64,000 bases of DNA from Schistocephalus solidus (GCA_017591395.1 WEDG01005101.1:1-64000), one strand, 5' to 3'. Shown: positions 35,619 through 46,445, counted from the stretch's first letter. Notes: generated by a model from the letters alone, not told the origin. A program made the numbers and translations.

Positions 35619-37310
35619 CTAACTGGCATCTATCCGTATAAGAGAAACTGGATCCAGGAAGAGAAAATAGTCTTCGAGTAAAAACCCTCTGAACTTTTTT
35701 CCAATCTTACTGCGGTCAGAGGCGTTCATCAGCCCAAATAGGGGACAGCAGTATTCGAGGATAGGAAGAACGAACATGCGGCACAGGTTTAACTTTATTT
35801 CCGGAAGGAAGAAATTATGCGATATTAAACCACATATCTGAGCAGCCCTTGCAGAAATTCGATCTGTTTGAGGCGATAATGCTAGCTTGTTCGTGTAACT
35901 TAAACCTAAGTCTTTTATGGTTGATCGTTCTAAAAGTGTACTATTTTGAAATACAAGGGGTCCAGGAAGCTTGGCGGGGCCAAAACACATGAAACTGATC
36001 TTGGATGGAGAAAATTCCATCTGCCAAGTACAGCTCCAACGTGAGAGCATACGTAGATCAGTGTTGATTTTATCCACGCAACTATTGGCAGTGTCTTTAG
36101 AAAATGAATAAATGCACTTGAGATCGTCAGCGTAAACGAAATTTTGTGAATTTGTGAGTAAAGTCGAAATTTCGTTAATGTACAGAATGAAGAGAAGGGA
36201 ACCTAGAACGGTGCCTTTGAAAAACGCCACTCGTGATCGGTTGAGGCGTCGAATAGCTATTACCTACTAGGACCTTCTGGCTGCGGTTAGACAAGTAGGA
36301 ACCAATGAAGTCAAGGATAAGAGGCCGGATGCCGAGGGCTTCCAGTTTCACCAGAAGACGTCTGTGCGGTACTTTGTCAAAGGCTTTGCTCAGGTCAAAG
36401 TAGATCACAACCACTGACTGTTGCTCGTTACGAAGGGAAGTGACGAGGTTAAGAAAAGCTAAGTGACACACTTCGCATGATCTCCCAGGTAGAAAACCAT
36501 ATTGTGAGTCGCTTAAAAGCTTATTTTCTTGGCAAAAGTCGAGAATTTGATTAAAAATAATTTTTCAAGAAGTTTTGCGAGAGCCGTGGTTTTGTGAACG
36601 CCTCGATAATTATTTACGTCCGTACGAGATCCCGACTTGAAGACAGGAAGAATAAAGATGTCTTCCATGAGTCAGGAAAGAATCCGTTTAAAAAGATAAA
36701 CTGAGAATACATGGCTAAGCAATCGGGAAAAGCTCGGCACTCTCTTAATAACTGAGTTTGGAATACCGTCAGTCCCCGAAGAGTGCGAGTTTTTTAGACG
36801 AATTATTTGCTTACGAATTAGTTCTATGGATAAATAAATAGTGCTGATAACATTCAATGAGGATGCCTGAAACGTCGGATCCGGTTCAGATTCCATCGTA
36901 AGATGATTTGCAAAGAACGCACTAAACAGTTCTGCCTTGTCAGAGTCTTCGAGAACGAAGTTCTTGTCTTCGTTTAGTAATGGAGGAATTTCATAACCTC
37001 GTTTAGAGGAGGATCGACGTCGGAACAGCTGATCAACAGATTTTTCAGAGTTTGGCTCACTGAGTCCGCGAGATTCCATCTGTCTGTCCCGTGCAAGCCG
37101 AATATTAGAGGCTGATTCAAAAATCTCTGCAATCCTTAGATGAACAGATAACAAACTAGCATATTGATCTTTTAATTGCTTCCTCAATTTCTTTAGTCTT
37201 GGCAACAGAAAGTGGGGGACGGTGGATTCCGCAGTGTAGGGCTTGACAATTTTGGTTGGCATAAATTCCAGGATGTTATTTGAAACGACTGACTGAAAAA
37301 CTTGCTGCAT
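35619..37310 (-). pseudogene. Family C reverse transcriptase
   Basis: RT in three overlapping frames. 37310-36672 carries the linker and fingers (LKNSHSSGTDGIPNSVIKRV). 36471-36175 carries LVTSLRNEQQSVVVIYFDLS and KAFDKVPHRRLLVKLEALG (motif A), ending near SGVFQ. 36230-35619 carries GTVLGSLLFILYINE and NFVYADDLKCIYSF (catalytic YADD at residues 33-36), ALSPQTDRISARAAQICG and VLPILEYCCPLFGLMNASDR. Frame breaks lie near 36600 and 36225. The GVLQGTVLGP motif is split at the second break. The family's RT primes at the nick made by its endonuclease. Confidence 0.85.
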
Positions 37311-38095
37311 CGTTCATGGAGGAGAGATGCTGCCAATCCAATGAGTCCAAAAAGTTGTTAATTAAGCTCATAGCTGCGAGGTCAAAATTATGATATGCAC
37401 GAAAGGCGCTAGCCTTTTTCGGTGAGAAAATTGGTAAGCAGCAGTGAATTAATAAATGGTAACTTTGGAAGAGGCCCTGCTTAAAATCAACGAAGAGGGG
37501 AGCAATGTCATTTGTGAAAATCGGATCTAAAATATACTTGTCTCTCGTTGAAGAACGGACAAGCCGTGACCAATTAGAAAAATTAATGGTATTGAGGAAA
37601 GGCTGAAATCTGAGTGGACAAAAGTTTGAAATCCAGTCAATTTCAGAAATTAAAATCATCAGCGATTATTTTAATGTTAAAATTGGACTTCGAAACCAAT
37701 TTAAAAATTTCACAAAGTTTCCCATCATTATCGGATGATGAATTAGGCGGGAAGTAAATACATCCGAGAATAGCCTTTTGCCGGGGCGACAGGATAATGG
37801 ATGCGAAACAGTAATTACCAAAGAATGACGTGACGTCTAGATCAAACGAGAAGTGCTTAAATGAACCTTTAATATAGAGAAGACAACAACCACCACGCTT
37901 ACTAGTGCGGTCTTGACGGTAGAGATCGTACTGGTCTATGACAAGCAAAGAGTCTGAAATTAAGGGATGGGTCCAAGATTCAATTACACATAAAACATCA
38001 GGCATTGACTCGAAGCAATGGCTCTAAGTTGGGCCATCTTATTTATAACAGATATAGCATTAAGTAATATGACATCTAGGGTAGTTCGAGTATCT
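37276..38095 (-). pseudogene. Family C APE-type endonuclease
   Basis: The first block, from about 38095, is VILLNAISVINKMAQLRAIA. Then 38005-37643 reads MPDVLCVIESWTHPLISDS (catalytic ESW), YDLYRQDRTSKRGGCCLLYI, ILGCIYFPPNSS and IIADDFNF, the GDFN position with Gly changed to Asp. 37659-37276 carries ISEIDWISNF and LDPIFTND followed by LIHCCLP; the usual SDH is replaced (SYHLL), so the nuclease is probably dead. One frameshift lies near 37650. Confidence 0.8.
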
Positions 38096-38234
38096 AAATA
38101 AGTACTTTAACAGACATGATGGTCCTCACTGTCAAGGTTTAACAAATAGAATTGGGCTTTCTTTTATAAAGTAAGTGTAAGAGTAAAGTTAATCGTGGCT
38201 GGATTTGTGACCATTCTGCTAGATATTGATGTAG

Positions 38235-39485
38235 ATTGACAAAGACGTGTGTCCTCTCCTATTGTACGTCAACGACTGCATCAATGGATTGGATTGTGAT
38301 ATCGCCATGTTTGCGGATGATATTAAGCTACGGAGGGTCATCAGAACTGCAGCTGACGTAAAGTATTTGCAGGAAAACCTAAACCAACTTCAACAATGGT
38401 CAAAGGACTGGCTTTTGCCGTTCAATGAGAAAAAATGCACTATTCTACGAGTCGGTAGAACTAGCACTCCGAACCTCATGGATTACTACCTGAATCGTAT
38501 ACCATTGCAAGAAGTTGACGCGCAGAAGGACTTGGGAGTTTGGATATCGCGCTCCCTTAAACCCTCGCTGCATTGTTCAAAGGTAGCCAAGTCTGCGATG
38601 TCAGCCCTGTACCTTGTCAAGCGGGCTTTCTCTGCCTTTAATGAAGACTGCTTTGCCAAAGTCTTTCGAATTTTTGTGTTGCCGCAATTGGAGTTCGCTA
38701 TCCAAGCTTGGAGACCCTGGAACGCGAAAGACCTCAATATCCTCGAAAAGGTTCAAAGGCGTGCAACCAAACTTGTGACTGGACAGGGCTCATTACCCTA
38801 TGAAACCCGATTATCTAACCTTGATCTCTTTCCCTTGAGTTACAGGCAGCTTCGAGGTGACCTGATACAAACATTCCGTATCATGTGCGGTCAGGGCTGC
38901 TGCCTCGCACCTGGAGACTTCTTCCAGTTAGCAATAACCACGAACTTGAGAGGGCATCCACTCAAACTACGTGTAACTGGGGCCAGACTGGATACACGAA
39001 AGCTCTTCTTCTCCAAGAGAGCGGTCGACGCTTGGAATGCTCTGCCTCTGGATGTTGTTATGGCTACTTCCGTTGAGCTTTTTAAGAAAAACCTGGACCA
39101 GTATAGCAGTGCCCACTATAATATCCCCAGATCTTCTTAGTCACGTCCCAGTTGAATAACACTATTATATGACAAAACTACTTTCTATATTACAGTTCCA
39201 TTTTTATAGCAATTTTATTAGCTCAAACTCGTCGCATATGCCTCACTCACGAGAATCTCGTCACTAACAATATCATGTACTCATGCTACTCGTAATATGC
39301 AAGTACACATTTATGTTTACTCTTTTCGATGAGCCAACAGCTGCTTATTTTCCATACGCTATTATGTAAACCAAATTGTTACATTTTAATGATGTACCAG
39401 AGGCTTTTTAGCCATACTGTAACCAAGAGGGAGTTCAAAGGCATTTGCCTATCTTTCCCTTAATAAACTTGACTTGACTTGACTA
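38235..39485 (+). mobile_element. CR1-like LINE, 5'-truncated, with intact 3' end
   Basis: Starts abruptly inside the RT, just before LLLYVNDC, and runs through the end of ORF2 (39140) and a 340-bp 3'UTR to AATAAACTTGACTTGACTTG at 39463-39482. The pentamer tail (ACTTG)n is the terminal repeat expected of CR1-like elements. The remaining frame is unbroken, so this is a young copy. About 140 bp separate its 5' end from the 5' end of family C on the opposite strand (head to head). Confidence 0.85.
38247..39140 (+). CDS. CR1-like reverse transcriptase, C-terminal 298 codons, unbroken
   Basis: Open from the truncation to a TAG at 39138. No true start codon is implied; the first codon shown is GTG inside the RT palm. 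Blocks: YVNDCINGLDCDIAMFADDI (catalytic FADD at 22-25), LPFNEKKCTILRVG, QEVDAQKDLGVW, ILEKVQRRATKLVTGQGSL, LSYRQLRGDLIQTFRIMCG, TTNLRGHPLKLRVTGAR and AVDAWNALPLDVV. The last blocks are the CR1 C-terminal domain and serve as the reference for the fragments at 16125, 51925 and 54877. With the upstream RT fingers and endonuclease gone, it cannot act alone. Confidence 0.85.
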   Translation: MCPLLLYVNDCINGLDCDIAMFADDIKLRRVIRTAADVKYLQENLNQLQQWSKDWLLPFNEKKCTILRVGRTSTPNLMDYYLNRIPLQEVDAQKDLGVWISRSLKPSLHCSKVAKSAMSALYLVKRAFSAFNEDCFAKVFRIFVLPQLEFAIQAWRPWNAKDLNILEKVQRRATKLVTGQGSLPYETRLSNLDLFPLSYRQLRGDLIQTFRIMCGQGCCLAPGDFFQLAITTNLRGHPLKLRVTGARLDTRKLFFSKRAVDAWNALPLDVVMATSVELFKKNLDQYSSAHYNIPRSS

Positions 39486-39881
39486 GATAACATATTGAAT
39501 AGAGTTCAGAAAACAAAAGGCAATATATGACCATCATCGATGCTAGGCAATCCGACAAGTCATTCCTTGTGGTACGGTGCATACAGGACGTTCTTGTATT
39601 GCTTCCTCTGGTATGCACAGTTTTGCATATGCGCTTGTTTTCTGTGAACGCAATTGCGATCTGGAGGAGGAGAACCAGGCTTTTGAGAAATTCTGCAAAT
39701 TTATACTTTCTCCGAGGGAATTATCACTCGTTTTTTGCATTCAGAAAAACTCCCAAAACTTTTGCCTACAAAATCAATCGAATTCATCTTAAAGATGCCT
39801 TGTATGGCCACCTATACAGGACACGGAAATAGGAAATGCCCATAATGCATGTGGCTTCACACCAGTTTCCAATTAAAAACA
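39486..39881. other. No recognised gene
   Basis: A 101-codon plus-strand ORF (39527-39832) has no motif and is overlapped by ORFs on the other strand. Nothing supportable. Confidence 0.35.
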
Positions 39882-40150
39882 ATGTCTAGAATTAAGGTGA
39901 GGGTTAGGGTTAAGTTAAGTGTTAAGTTTAAGTTAGAGGTGAAGGTCAGAGTTGGAGTTAGGTTTTCAAGTAAAAAATGTCTAGTGTTTAGGTGAGGGTT
40001 AGGGTTAAGTTAAGTGTTAAGTTTAAGTTAGAGGTTAAGGTCAGAGTTGGAGTCAGGTTCATGAGTAGGTTAAAGTTAGTACCGTGTTATCTGTAGGGTT
40101 AAGGTTTGGAGTAGGGCTGGGGTTAAGATTAAGGTTATCTTTCAGATTTA
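39882..40150 (+). repeat. Degenerate telomere-like tandem repeat
   Basis: Two copies of a unit of about 97 bp (39882-39978 and 39979-40070), each containing GAGGGTTAGGGTTAAG, TTAAGTGTTAAGTTTAAG and GTCAGAGTTGGAGT. They are followed by a looser GGTTAAGGTTTGG-type tract to about 40150. TTAGGG-like words dominate but no clean hexamer array exists. Flatworm telomeres use TTAGGG, so this may be a worn interstitial telomeric block; a chance T/G-rich repeat is also possible. Confidence 0.7.
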
Positions 40151-41536
40151 TTTTAGGGTAACTTTGAGTGTTTGGATACAAGGATATTTACCATTCCTGA
40201 AATTTCCCGTAAAGCCACATATTTAAAATCGGGTGGGGCAACCCAGAAACCAGCGAATAAGTTGTTAAGTTGGAAGTGAGCAACTGTTCACCAATGCAGC
40301 CTCGTCGGGTACAGAACCTGGGTTGCATGAAAAGGAATTGAGATCGAAAAATACTCATTGCATTTGTGCCAACTTTTTTCCCTTGTTGATTGACTTAATT
40401 AAATAGACTGTGGTGTTTTGATGATTAAAAAATTCCTTTTTCACCAAAACATTACTAACCGTATTTAGTTGTCAAGAGTTTTTATTCACCGAAACCTAAA
40501 CACACACGGTATATTTATTTTGGCATTTCCGGGCAACTGGCATTAAATAAATGCTTTATTTTTAAAGAAACAGCGGATAGAAATGTGCCGCCGCAGTCAA
40601 TCATTTAACATAAAAGGACCGCGGGCTTACGTAGGTATCTGGCTAAACAGGCAAATAAGAGTGGCATAGTCTGCAAGGTAAAGTATGGTTACGTTAAAAA
40701 ACTTTTATAGTTATGTAGCAACACCCAGTTGCTAAAAATGTTAACATCATACTGTGAATGGAGGAAGAGAAGTTACTAGCAACAAAAGCGCGAAAACAGA
40801 TTAAAGTCAGTCGTTCTGAGGGAAAGAATTTTCGCACTCAACAAAATGTTTACTTACAAGTCTAACGCAATTTGCTGACTATCTTACCTTCTTAATCGCA
40901 CCAACCGGTACCTCATGAAACTATTTCAGAAGAAATACACTGGACCCGAAAAGAGCCAATAGCAAACATTTGTGGTGAGAATAAACTTCGGGTGGCCCGT
41001 AAAAGATCACAAGTCCACTGAATTTGAAGAGCACCTGTGCGGTTACGGTGAACACATAAGTTTACGAACATTTACGTACTCTTAATTTTGGCAAAGGAGT
41101 AAAATTTGATGTTCATTTACTGTAAAATTGACAGAAATATAGTCTTTGCTTTCCTGAATAATGTTTTCATCCTTAAAATAGTTTTAAATATGCTACTACT
41201 TGCTGTATGTATTCATGGAGTTTCTGGCGCCTTAAATGTTTAAGCATTTCTCAAAATGTACGATTTAACTTTCCCAATAGTTTCACACTATTAGGCCAGA
41301 CGCTTTGCAGTGTTCAATAGAAAAACAGACGGCGATATTTATGTATCATGCAATGGAATATTTCATGCTACTCATGCCATTTACCATACTTCATTTATTC
41401 CAATCCCTGCTCTTAATGCAATTTGTGCTTTCTCTCCTAGATATTATCTAACTGAACAATTTTAAACGGATAATATAAAATACGCATTGAAACAGTACTT
41501 TGAAAAAATCCGTTAAAAGGATATTAATATCCGATA
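40151..41536. other. No recognised gene
   Basis: AT-rich. No family recognised. Could contain promoter or upstream exons of the candidate gene that follows, but I cannot point to any. Confidence 0.3.
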
Positions 41537-42230
41537 ATGAGTTCCAAGAAGCAAAGAACCGAGTTCATAGTATACGTTCTATGCTTAATTCCTTGCGATG
41601 TCCTTCCCTGCCACCAACAGCCAGGTAGTTTTACAAACTTGCATTTGAAAGAAGTTTTTCCGTTCATCAGCCCGATTACACTGTCCCCTACTATGGACTG
41701 CAAAATGTTCTCCAAAACGTGCAGTGGCTCGTAACTTCCCTTCTTGAAATACCAGGAAACGTAACGGCAGTAGTGGAGGTTCCCTGTGTCCGTGCTTTTG
41801 AAAAACTGGAGTTTGGTAATGACAGTGTTTTGTATTACGACAGGTATTAATGAGTCAGCAAACGCATATATGTTGACCTGCGTTCTGCATGTCACCTACG
41901 CTACGATGAAAGTTTCTTGCGAGGTAATTCTATAAAAAAAAATTTTAAACCTTTATCAAGATTGCCAATCAGGGAACTAAAGAGACTAGTATCAAAATTT
42001 ACTCTACTAACATTGAGAGTGATGTTTCCTACTGGGAGGTTTCAGGCCAGCCGGACATAAGTCTTTCGGATTCTATGAGAATTATCGTTGGCGGACCCAT
42101 TTTATTCCAGCCAGAAACTCTGTCGTGGCTACCAGCTGAAATTCAAACAAATATAATCGGTTTAATTGGAAACAGTCTAACATCTACTGAGCTGAATGAA
42201 TGTGAAAAACTACGCAGGGCTCGAAATTAG
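41537..42230 (+). pseudogene. Candidate gene (or recent pseudogene) for an unknown secreted glycoprotein
   Basis: The plus strand holds coding-like blocks in series. 41537 begins MSSKKQRTEFIVYVLCLIPC, a signal-peptide-like start. About 41629-41848, in another frame, reads SVHQPDYTVPYYGLQNVLQN, IPGNVTAVVEVPCVRAFEKL and GNDSVLYYDR. About 41849-41923, back in the first frame, reads NESANAYMLTCVLHVTYATM and KVSCE. A 37-bp intron (GAG|GTAATT at 41924 to ATCAAG| at 41960) joins in phase to 41961-42230: SIKIYSTNIESDVSYWEV, MRIIVGGPILFQPETLSWLP and ECEKLRRARN-stop. Potential N-glycosylation sites are NVT, NDS and NES. The two frame changes near 41625 and 41848 cancel out, as decay or assembly errors would. 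The minus-strand 123-codon ORF here is its shadow. I do not recognise the family. The last part is copied in the IR2 left arm. Confidence 0.45.
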
Positions 42231-43367
42231 AACCCTGGAAATGCAACGTGGAGTTGGGTATCATCAAACATTTGGAATCGGATATTGCTGTGGTTGTTAC
42301 AAAAATACAAAACATTTAATATTTATCTGTTACAGCTTTTTTGAGAAGTTCGATTTGGTTAAATTCTAAGGTACATTACTGCCTTGTGATTATTGTCTTG
42401 CGAACTGGAAGATTGAACCCAACAGAAACGCTGTTGCATAGGTATAGCCTTACAAACAGAAAACCGACAAACTTGTTGAACACGGTGACTTGTTTCCAAG
42501 CAAAGTTTACTAAAATCCAGTGAGCACTCCTATTAATTTATTGATCGGGTGAATAATTAGTTAAGTGGTGAGAAATATCCCTCAACTCGAAACTCTTCCT
42601 TACTCAGTTGCTGTATTAAATGCCCTTGACAGGGCAATTGACATAATTCTGCTGATTGATTGACTGTCGTCCCTGGTGCATGAACTTCTTTCTGTATCTT
42701 GCTCTTTTAACTTTCGTCTATAAGCCCCATTTAAGGACAGGAATTTTGTGGTGTATTTCGGCCTTTATGCCCTCCTGCGTGCAATCTGAACATATTTTGC
42801 TTACTAACTTCGCTTTCGCCAGTAGGTCAGCGGCTGAAAGAAGGAGCTAAGGCATAGATCCTGGAGTCCGGTAGAGTTGCGTGGATCGTACGCCATAAAA
42901 GGATTTTTCCAAGGAGCATGACCCAGACACGAGGCTTGATGTGCTTATTTACCGTAAATATATGGTGTCATTTGCACGGTTAAAGACAACCTCTGGCTTG
43001 CAAGGAATACGAATTCTGTCCTCATGTCAGAGCATGTGCATCTGCCGTGAGCCAGGTTGATTTGACGCAGTTGGAGATGCGATGGAACCGCTCTTGGTAC
43101 ATCGGTAGCGAGAAATAGCTTGCACAGAGAAGGCTTACTTAGAACACGTGATATTGTACTGCAGTTTTAGAATAAGGCGATTTGCCGTTATTTTCGGTAG
43201 GTCTCACTACATATATTGAATGGTAATCATGAAAACAGGTGCCTGTAGTCAAAGACAGTGAATAATTTTATGGAATCCAGAATTAAACGGTAATAAATTA
43301 TAATTGATGACGACGCTACGCAGGTTGAAATAGATGCCTTAATAGAATTTCTATCAGTTGATTTGCC
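42137..43367 (+). repeat. Right arm of the second inverted repeat (IR2)
   Basis: Partner of 32345-33578. Starts at TGAAATTC inside the last exon of the candidate gene, includes its stop codon (42228) and about 1.1 kb of 3' flank, and ends after CAGTTGATTTGCC. The arms differ by scattered substitutions and single-base indels; for example, one C is absent here in the stretch around 42783-42790. A more diverged relative lies at 44430-44700. Confidence 0.85.
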
Positions 43368-44429
43368 ATTTTTTAGACAACGGCCACTGTCTCCACACGG
43401 TGCCTCGAGCGTTTTTTATTCCTGTCGATAGACCGGATCGGAATTCAAACGAATCTCGTTTTCTTATTGTCAAAAGAAATTAGCACAAGGCAATAAAAGT
43501 CTTTTCATGCAAGAAAAACTGTACTTCGTGCTGCATACTCACATTAAACCATCTAGTATAGAGAAACTAGCTATCTCCGTGTCTGCTAGACATCCTGCTG
43601 TCATAAATGTAACCGGACAGTTCACTAAATACTGACCTTGGATAATTGTTACTATTTTACACTATTTCACGTTTTTATACGCCGTCGTTAATTGTGCATC
43701 ATTATATATAGCCTTATTTATGTAATACTTAATATATAAATTATCTTGAATTCGGGTTTTATAGGAAAAATAAACGATTTAAGGTTAGTAAATATTAAGT
43801 TACAAAACAAGTAATAAACTCTTTTTAAGAAAGATGGTTTCTTTAATGCTGCTAAACGTTGGGGGACGCAGTAAGGGGATGAATTCGCGATAAAGGGCTT
43901 TTCTGGTGAAATGAATGAGATTTCATGAGTGAGGGCATTTACTGTATGAAATATAATTCGTAATGGAACTGAGACAAGCGCTCAGGATTGTATTAGGAAC
44001 CACGGAGTTCATTGCTGAAAATTCAGAGTTTGCCACATGCGTCAGAATAAGCCAGTGAGGAAATTTATAACATTTTTGCAAGGTTTCCTTCGTCATGCAA
44101 AATATACGTTAACCGTGCAATGAGATCTGCTTCCCGGTCAGCAGCTTATCGTAGTATACTGAGACGTTTATTTGACGAGCAAATAGACGTAGGAAGCAAA
44201 CGCATGCCTCTCCCTAATTCCGGTGTTTGGCGACGTATAAATATTCGTTATAGCTTTGCTTAATATAAAAGATGGTTGATGTTGCTGGTTTTTATTAAGT
44301 GGTCACACTAAACATGGCCTTTTGTACAAATTAGAAGGCGTTTGGATCAATTTCGTTAGAATCGATTTTTATTCCAAATGCAAAGGAAATCTTTGTTTTC
44401 TGCATTGGACTGCTCTTATGAAGCAGTTT
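43368..44429. other. No feature seen
   Basis: AT-rich. No ORF, family or repeat partner recognised. Confidence 0.35.
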
Positions 44430-44700
44430 TTTTTCATATTTCATACGTGCACTGTGAACCAGCCTTCTTAACCCACCTCTTCTTTGTCAGTAGGTCAGGA
44501 GCTGCTAGAATTAGCTACTGTATTGATCCAACCAAGCACGTCACACTCTTGATCGAATACCATGACAGGAGTTTTCCGAAGAAGGTAACCAAGACGCAAG
44601 TCCTCGGCAGCTATTAACCGCAAACATACAGTGCCATTTGTGAGATAAATGGGCTGCTATGCGCTGAACCCTTCTTGTCGTAGGCCAGGTATGCTAACAC
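44430..44700 (+). repeat. Older, diverged copy of part of the IR2 arm
   Basis: Aligns in order with about 42790-43060: CAGTAGGTCAG (44488 / 42821), CCATRACAGGAKTTTTCC (44561 / 42893), then an ACCGYAAAYATA stretch and GTGYCATTTG (44631 / 42967). Identity is patchy and there are indels, so this duplicate is much older than the two IR2 arms. Confidence 0.6.
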
Positions 44701-45236
44701 CACCCTCAAACCACGCGTTTGCCAGCAGCCAGGATGAGATGCTGTATGAAAGGGGGTTGTGTGTACGCTGTACCTTCATAACTTGAATAGAGCATTCCGA
44801 AATTTGAGCGGAGATTTTGTGTAGCATGCTTGAAGCCGGGCTACTCGTTCTCCATTTTCTGTGCTGCTCAGTGAAATTCCTCTTCTGGGCCTTCAGGAAC
44901 GCTGCGTGGAAAATGTACTGGATAGAAGACAGAGCATGTTTGTCAGTTAGAAATAAGTTGGGAGGATGAGGTGCGTTTCCCTGAAGGTTTTCGCTCCCAT
45001 GAGAACTTCCAAAGTGATGGTAAACAGTATTCGTGAAAACGCCAAATACTTGATATCGGTGGCAAAATTAACAACAAGCCCCTCAATTTAGCATGTCAGT
45101 ATTTGTTCGCTGACTGGAAATAATTTATGGACGGAGACTACCAGTAATTTCAATTCAACCAATGTGAGATTGGTGCGTTCTCTGGCGATGTTGAACCCCT
45201 TCACCGGAACCTCTGTTTTCCACGGTCATTTAATCC
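44701..45236. other. No feature seen
   Basis: No family recognised. May contain the 5'UTR of the family E element that begins with the ORF at 45237. Confidence 0.3.
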
Positions 45237-45734
45237 ATGCCTGCTATACCTGCCAAATCTACTAACCCTACGAAAACTACTAGTAAATCTAAATCTGTGG
45301 CTAATCCAGGCTTTAAGATCAGCAATGGCATTACCGATGGGAAACCTGCTAACCCCTCAGCATCTACAACAGCTGCGAACGCTAACGTTAGCATCTTTCC
45401 CAACCCAAAAATTGTCCGACATCTACAAATATTTAACGCTTCTAATTATGCTACCAGTTTTTCGAAATCATGTAGTCCTTTTTCAAATGCACGTTTTCCG
45501 CCAATTTTTGCTAACTTCCCTCAAAATCTCATTTCTATGCCACCCCCTATCTTTCAAACGTCACAATATAGCCTTACCTTCCAAGGTTTTCATCCAAATA
45601 TGCCGCTGTACAATAATCTCAGTTCTCTTAACAGTAACATTTCGACAAATTGTAGACCAGAGCAATTTTGTTTCCCACCTTTCGTTTCTTCTGTCCAGTT
45701 TTCTTCTCCGCCACCAAATTATCCTTTTTTATAA
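45237..45734 (+). CDS. Family E leader ORF, possibly ORF1
   Basis: 165 codons starting MPAIPAKSTNPTKTTSKSKS, basic and Ser/Thr-rich, then Pro/Asn/Phe-rich, ending SSPPPNYPFL. No CxxC, coiled coil or RRM-like motif like those of the D and F elements. It lies directly upstream of, and slightly overlaps, the endonuclease frame. ORF1 proteins of LINEs bind RNA, but this one lacks a recognised domain, so the role is inferred from position only. Confidence 0.4.
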   Translation: MPAIPAKSTNPTKTTSKSKSVANPGFKISNGITDGKPANPSASTTAANANVSIFPNPKIVRHLQIFNASNYATSFSKSCSPFSNARFPPIFANFPQNLISMPPPIFQTSQYSLTFQGFHPNMPLYNNLSSLNSNISTNCRPEQFCFPPFVSSVQFSSPPPNYPFL

Positions 45735-45749
45735 ATACCGATGAGCGTA

Positions 45750-46445
45750 ACCTGCCGCTCAGGAATACGCTCAGCTTAGTTTCACTCAATGCGAGATCAG
45801 TTGTAAATAAGATGGCTGAGCTTAGAACAGTAGCCTTTGAGCTTGATCCAGATGTGCTGTGCATCACTGAATCCTGGGCTCACTCTCTTATTTCTGACTC
45901 GACGCTTGCTATAGATAATTTCAATTTGTACCGACAAGACCGCACTGAAAAAAACCTGGCGGTGGTTGCCTCCTTTATATTAAGTCATCCTTTGTACATT
46001 TCCCTTTTCATCTGAACATTTCGTCTTTTTCTGGAAATGTATGCTTTGCTTCAGTCATCCTCCCGCACAATAAAAAGCGGTAATTGGCTGTGTCTATAAT
46101 CCTCCGTGTTATTCTGGCAATGAAAGCGAGCTCTGTGAACTATTTGAAAAAGTTGCAGACACTCAGTTTGATGTCAAAAATAATCGTAGGCGATTTTTAA
46201 TCTGCCAGACATTGACTGGCAGGCAAATTCCTCTCTGCCTAAACATCAGAAATTGGTCGATACTATTAACTTTTTCAAACATTTCCCAACTGGTTAGATC
46301 AGTTACTAGAAATGACAACATTTATGATCTTATTTTAACAAACGATGTCCACCCTCTCTTTATGAATTTTCATCATGATCTATTTACAAGTGATCACGCA
46401 ATAATTCACTGTTGTTTTTCCAGTTCCCCTTCTTACGAAGCCTGA
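45750..46445 (+). pseudogene. Family E APE-type endonuclease
   Basis: In the frame ending at 46015: LSLVSLNARSVVNKMAELRT, LDPDVLCITESWAHSLISDS (catalytic ESW) and NLYRQDRTEKNL; the GGG block is then frameshifted. Later pieces: about 46190-46210, in another frame, the DFN region; then 46212-46445 with LVRSVTRNDNIYDLILTNDV and LFTSDHAIIHCCF, keeping the catalytic SDH. Broken by at least two indels. The same segment is partly duplicated at 33595-33990. Confidence 0.8.

Larger units (their letters stand above)
34484..38095 (-). mobile_element. Non-LTR retrotransposon, family C (nearly full-length ORF2)
   Basis: Element order on the minus strand: start of endonuclease (about 38095, VILLNAISVINKMAQLRAIA), endonuclease to 37276, linker and RT to about 35400, and a long 3'UTR (about 35230-34500) ending in a TTTA-repeat tail (34484-34499). 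It is 5'-truncated, with no ORF1 seen. Two other copies exist, at 49267-51737 (plus) and 52586-54360 (minus). The 3'UTR holds a U-rich double-helix structure (34705-34791). It sits between the two IR2 arms. Frameshifts make it inactive. Confidence 0.85.

Noticed and set aside
41524..41895. 123-codon minus-strand ORF
   Set aside because: The plus strand of the same stretch has better coding evidence (signal peptide, glycosylation sites, phased intron), so the minus frame is treated as a shadow.
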